Part shown: positions 63,218 to 64,000 of the stretch, in pieces
Layout of the letters: every line of letters starts with the position of its first letter
How positions within the stretch are numbered: position 1 is the first letter of the stretch
From: Methanosarcina sp. KYL-1
GTDB lineage: Archaea; Halobacteriota; Methanosarcinia; Methanosarcinales; Methanosarcinaceae
Assembly: GCF_024372725.1 (NCBI RefSeq)
Contig: NZ_VOUA01000013.1
Span: 1-64,000 of the forward strand
Direction of reading: 5' to 3'
Length of the DNA: 64,000 nt
The notes under the pieces: model-generated
The model's database searches: none
The model's input: only the letters and a program-made list of their open reading frames with translations
Told to the model about the DNA's origin: nothing
Made by a program: the position numbers and the translations under genes

Positions 63218-64000
63218 ATGGAGCGGAACTTCCCCATTCAGTTTGCAGATTTTGACAGGTCGGTTATGGATAATGTTGAAGGGGCGAGGGTTGAAGTTTC
63301 CGGCATGCCCGACCTCAGTGACCCGCGCCTCTACGCAGACCGGGAGTACAGCTGGCTCCAGTTCAATGAAAGGGTGCTTGAAGAGGCTTTCGATGAACGC
63401 AACCCCCTGCTTGAGAGGGTCAAGTTTCTTTCTATTTTCGGGAGCAACCTGGACGAGTTTTTCATGGTCAGGGTCTCAGGGGTGCAGAAACGGATTGCTG
63501 AAGGTGCAAAAGGAGACCATTCCGATGAGCTGGCCCAGGAACAGCTGAGAGTCATCAGGGAAGAACTCTTAAAGCAGCTTCCCTGTCATGACCGCTGCTG
63601 GAATGAGGTGCTCAAGCCGGCTCTCGGGGAAAAGGGAATCAATGTACTCAATTACTTCGAACTCTCGGGAGAGGAGCGGGAAAAGCTCAGGGAATACTTC
63701 GACAGGAACATTTTTCCTGTGCTAACACCTCTTGGTTTTGATTCGGGGCACCCCTTCCCTCACATCTCCAACCTGAGCCTTAACCTGGCCGTGCTTATCG
63801 ACGACCCGGACCACGGGGAGCGCTTTGCCAGGCTCAAGATCCCACCCATGTTTCCGCGGCTTATTGCAGTTCCCGAAAAAGGGCATGAAAGGGCTATTTA
63901 CCGTTTTGACGAGCTGAAAGGAGGGCGTTTTGTCTGGCTCGAACAGCTCATTGCGGCAAACCTTGACCTCCTGTTCCCGGGACAGCGCATTCTTGGGGCT
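63218..64000 (+). CDS. ppk: Polyphosphate kinase (5' part; runs off the window)
   Basis: PPK1 polymerises the terminal phosphate of ATP into polyphosphate. The 261 codons visible cover the N-terminal domain and part of the next: DREYSWLQFNERVLEEAFDE, NPLLERVKFLSIFGSNLDEF and NIFPVLTPLGFDSGHPFPHI are strongly conserved PPK1 segments. The catalytic histidines lie beyond the edge. ATG 63218 has GTGAT nearby; internal ATGs at 63266 and 63305 are alternatives, and the first 35 residues are not typical of bacterial PPK. Confidence 0.93.
   Translation, partial: MERNFPIQFADFDRSVMDNVEGARVEVSGMPDLSDPRLYADREYSWLQFNERVLEEAFDERNPLLERVKFLSIFGSNLDEFFMVRVSGVQKRIAEGAKGDHSDELAQEQLRVIREELLKQLPCHDRCWNEVLKPALGEKGINVLNYFELSGEEREKLREYFDRNIFPVLTPLGFDSGHPFPHISNLSLNLAVLIDDPDHGERFARLKIPPMFPRLIAVPEKGHERAIYRFDELKGGRFVWLEQLIAANLDLLFPGQRILGA

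Overview
The window looks like a chromosomal segment of a methanogenic archaeon of the genus Methanosarcina (Methanosarcinales). The evidence is the mixture of archaeal information genes (DNA polymerase D small subunit, aRF1, RadB, archaeal Sec61-beta, archaeal signal peptidase, TYW1), a four-subunit pyruvate:ferredoxin oxidoreductase, methanogen-type class III ribonucleotide reductase with its own redoxin, TRAM mini-proteins, a Methanosarcina-type S-layer protein with two S-layer domains, GGTGAT/GGAGG ribosome binding sites, TATA-box promoters and long AT-rich intergenic regions. Species-level placement is not possible by eye.

Layout. 1-11 kb: chemotaxis. A minus-strand operon cheY-cheB-cheA-cheR-cheC-cheD is followed, after a 1.3 kb non-coding stretch, by plus-strand genes for a stand-alone receiver, a membrane chemoreceptor, CheW and a GntP-type permease. 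12.3-16 kb: a DtxR-family metalloregulator and a ZnuABC-type metal importer, linked by three matching 17-bp operator-like sites. 16-21 kb: an unknown protein, a 12 x 15 bp tandem array and porGDAB. 21-31.4 kb: housekeeping genes (Dus, signal peptidase, DP1, TYW1, aRF1, ArgS). 31.6-33.2 kb: three tandem copies of a small integrase-SAM-like protein, the third broken by an in-frame TAG and joined to an ATPase fragment. 33.2-38 kb: a PAS histidine kinase and two tandem core-MetE-like methyltransferases. 38.1-41 kb: a 56-residue ribbon-helix-helix protein, tRNA-Lys, four tandem TRAM genes and a bactofilin-like protein. 41-48.8 kb: a TauABC/SsuABC-like ABC transporter, an HTH regulator and a 1265-residue S-layer-type protein. 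48.9-64 kb: ThiL, NrdG/NrdD/NrdH, a candidate structured RNA, RadB, inositol phosphate synthase, MtnA, Sec61-beta, a membrane-anchored hydrolase, an HhH-MutS ATPase and the 5' part of polyphosphate kinase.

How the parts work together. The che genes form a complete signalling set: receptor, CheW, CheA, CheY, CheR and CheB for adaptation, CheC and CheD. The regulator, importer and shared operators form a self-contained metal-homeostasis module. NrdD, NrdG and NrdH form an oxygen-independent dNTP supply module.

The main cross-cutting oddity is the abundance of short tandem repeats (10-23 bp units, 3-18 copies, nearly all with different units) in most long intergenic gaps and inside cheA and the DP1 gene. 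I did not find a CRISPR array, an insertion sequence or a prophage. The most promising undescribed items are the metal operator family, the amber-containing chimeric third paralogue, the four-fold TRAM duplication, the structured RNA candidate near 54.3 kb and the HxH variant of the MetE zinc site.
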